Positions 62,904 through 64,000 of a DNA stretch of 64,000 nt are shown piece by piece. A program made the position numbers and the translations under genes. The DNA comes from DATMNI01 sp963817515 (lineage in GTDB: Bacteria; Acidobacteriota; Terriglobia; Bryobacterales; Bryobacteraceae), in contig CAWFPJ010000025.1 in NCBI GenBank assembly GCA_963817515.1, positions 62,001-126,000 of the forward strand, read 5' to 3'. The notes beneath the pieces were generated by a model. That model was not told where the DNA came from. It saw only the letters and a program-made list of their open reading frames with translations, and did no database searches. Within the stretch, counting starts at the first letter, position 1; each line of letters starts with the position of its first letter.

Positions 62904-63833
62904 ATGACAAGTTCTCCCACAACTGACCTTGGTAAGCACGCCTTGCGGGCACACTTCTGGACAACAGTATGTGCCTCTGCTCCCGATTTCTGGACTCTCA
63001 CAAAGCCAGAAGTCAACTTTTTGATCGTAATCGCTACGTTCACTGGGTTCTATCTGGGCTGTCCAACTAATCTGGACAGGTTTCCCCTGGCGCGGCTGTT
63101 TCACACATTATCAGGAACGCTGCTAGTGGCAAGCGGCACCGGCACCCTGAACCAGTACCTTGAATACCTCTTCGATGCGCAGATGCGACGGACATCCAGA
63201 CGCCCGATTCCCGCCGGCAGGCTGCGGCCCGTGACCGCCTTGTGGTTCGGAGTGTCGCTGTCTGTCGCTGGCGTTGTTTACCTCCTCGTCGCTGTCAACG
63301 CACTCTCCAGCCTGCTGGCAGCCGTCACTTTGATGAGTTATCTGCTCGTCTACACTCCACTGAAACGCAAAACACCGTTGTGCACGTTTGTGGGCGCCGT
63401 TCCCGGAGCTATGCCCATGCTGATCGGTTGGGCGGCGGCATTAGGCTCCATCAGCAGTGGGAAAGCCTGGATGCTGTACGCGTTGTTGTTTCTATGGCAG
63501 TTGCCTCATTTCATGGCGATCGCATGGATGTATCGCGATGACTATGCTCGCGCCGGCTATTTGATCTTCCCGACGAACAATGAGGGCACGTTCTTGGCCG
63601 GGGTAACATCGATCGCATCGTCTGCCCTCTTCATTGCCGGCCTTGATATCGCCAGTGCGAACAACGGAGGCACTTTTCAATACTGTGGAACGGTCCTGCT
63701 CGGCTCCGGACTTTTGTACTACGCGCTGCGGCAAGTTTCATTGCAATCGAGAATCGCCGCGCGCCATCTATTGAAGGCCACTATCGTCTACCTGCCGTTG
63801 CAGTTTCTGATGTTCGTGCTTGGAAAGAGTTGA
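62904..63833 (+). CDS. ctaB: Protohaem IX farnesyltransferase (haem O synthase)
   Basis: The 309-residue, multi-pass protein has LTKPEVNFLIVIATFTGFYL, the first prenyl-diphosphate motif GTLNQYLEYLFDAQMRRTSR (usually NxxxDxxxD; here the first Asp is Glu), LVYTPLKRKTPLCTFVGAVP and LFLWQLPHFMAIAWMYRDDY. It makes haem O, the precursor of haem A, for the oxidase encoded upstream. No ctaA (haem A synthase) is in the window. It starts directly after ctaG. Confidence 0.93.
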   Translation: MTSSPTTDLGKHALRAHFWTTVCASAPDFWTLTKPEVNFLIVIATFTGFYLGCPTNLDRFPLARLFHTLSGTLLVASGTGTLNQYLEYLFDAQMRRTSRRPIPAGRLRPVTALWFGVSLSVAGVVYLLVAVNALSSLLAAVTLMSYLLVYTPLKRKTPLCTFVGAVPGAMPMLIGWAAALGSISSGKAWMLYALLFLWQLPHFMAIAWMYRDDYARAGYLIFPTNNEGTFLAGVTSIASSALFIAGLDIASANNGGTFQYCGTVLLGSGLLYYALRQVSLQSRIAARHLLKATIVYLPLQFLMFVLGKS

Positions 63834-63847
63834 TGATTCGCAGTCCC

Positions 63848-63874
63848 TGCTCGGAAATCTTGGGGGCCCGAGCA
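63848..63874 (+). terminator. Possible weak hairpin after the respiratory operon
   Basis: A 7-bp inverted repeat (TGCTCGG at 63848-63854, CCGAGCA at 63868-63874) lies just beyond the ctaB stop. No T-run follows, so it is a weak candidate. Confidence 0.3.
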
Positions 63875-63897
63875 TAGGATATGGAGCTTCATGCCAT

Positions 63898-64000
63898 ATG
63901 CAGCGGTTCGATCCATCAAATAGACGGCTTGAGCAGTGGATAAGGGTGGAACACTATCGGCTGCACTGTGCCGAAAGATGGGCGGATAGGGATTACAAGG
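63898..64000 (+). CDS. Partial gene cut by the window edge, unknown function
   Basis: An ATG at 63898 opens a frame to the window end: QRFDPSNRRLEQWIRVEHYR then LHCAERWADRDYK. The charged, helix-forming composition looks coding, and no stop is met. Only about 34 residues are visible, too few to name a family. Confidence 0.4.
   Translation, partial: MQRFDPSNRRLEQWIRVEHYRLHCAERWADRDYK

Noticed and set aside
1..64000. tRNA, rRNA, CRISPR arrays, phage genes, replication origin
   Set aside because: No T-loop/anticodon pattern, rRNA-like sequence, regularly spaced repeats, phage structural genes or dnaA-box cluster was seen on either strand.

Overview
The window looks like a chromosome segment from an Acidobacteriota member, most likely near Solibacter/Bryobacterales. 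The main clue is the C-terminal piece of a TIGR03435 protein at 5093-5365, a family greatly expanded in Solibacter. Other pointers are small STAS-like proteins beside sigma-54 activators, single-AAA Clp-like ATPases, and a caa3-oxidase cluster whose cytochrome b carries its own cytochrome c domain. No rRNA, tRNA, CRISPR array or replication origin was seen. The assignment rests on family recognition, not on a database search.

Layout. 1-6.2 kb is mixed: an edge membrane protein, an ISL3 transposase remnant, a frameshifted secreted PQQ-type sugar dehydrogenase, a secreted beta-propeller, a discoidin-like protein, exonuclease III, the TIGR03435 remnant and a RibD/DHFR-like reductase. 6.4-8.1 kb holds the most novel candidate: a protein with a LigA/Nif11-like helical N-terminus, translationally coupled to an OphMA-like backbone N-methyltransferase homologue (possible split borosin RiPP pathway), followed by a serine-recombinase remnant. 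8.4-21.9 kb is a regulatory island: a giant pseudokinase-AAA-TPR-GAF-PAS-sigma54 activator, a decayed paralogue of its 3' end, a Clp-like AAA+ ATPase, STAS-like proteins, a stand-alone sigma-54 activator and a FixJ/FixL-like pair. Degenerate copies of parts of this island lie at 21.15-21.45 kb and 28.2-30.45 kb.

22.1-28.1 kb carries an isochorismatase-like hydrolase / YtcJ-like amidohydrolase / VOC protein / alginate-export-type porin operon, then DUF1275 and XapX membrane proteins. 30.8-41.3 kb is an acyl-CoA metabolism cluster: carnitine-type 3-hydroxyacyl dehydrogenase, NDH-2, acyl-CoA dehydrogenase, two enoyl-CoA hydratases, CaiB-type CoA transferase, YWTD propeller, ribA, ribB and acyl-CoA ligase. 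41.5-46.9 kb is an EmrAB/TolC-type tripartite efflux operon with an ABC auxiliary lipoprotein. 47.2-53.8 kb, mostly on the minus strand, has a second Clp-like ATPase, an ECF sigma factor, a dead outer-membrane protein gene, a SYLF protein and an Mla-type lipid transport operon headed by a STAS protein. A 277-bp element with 25-bp terminal inverted repeats sits just upstream of that operon. 55.5-63.8 kb is a tightly coupled respiratory operon: oxidase subunits II, I and III, a membrane protein, diheme cytochrome c, Rieske protein, cytochrome b/c, CtaG and CtaB.

At least seven otherwise well-conserved genes are each split by a single frameshift. That pattern fits indel errors in the assembly better than seven separate pseudogenization events. 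By contrast, the IS fragments, the duplicated regulatory fragments and the twice-stopped outer-membrane gene look like genuine decay.
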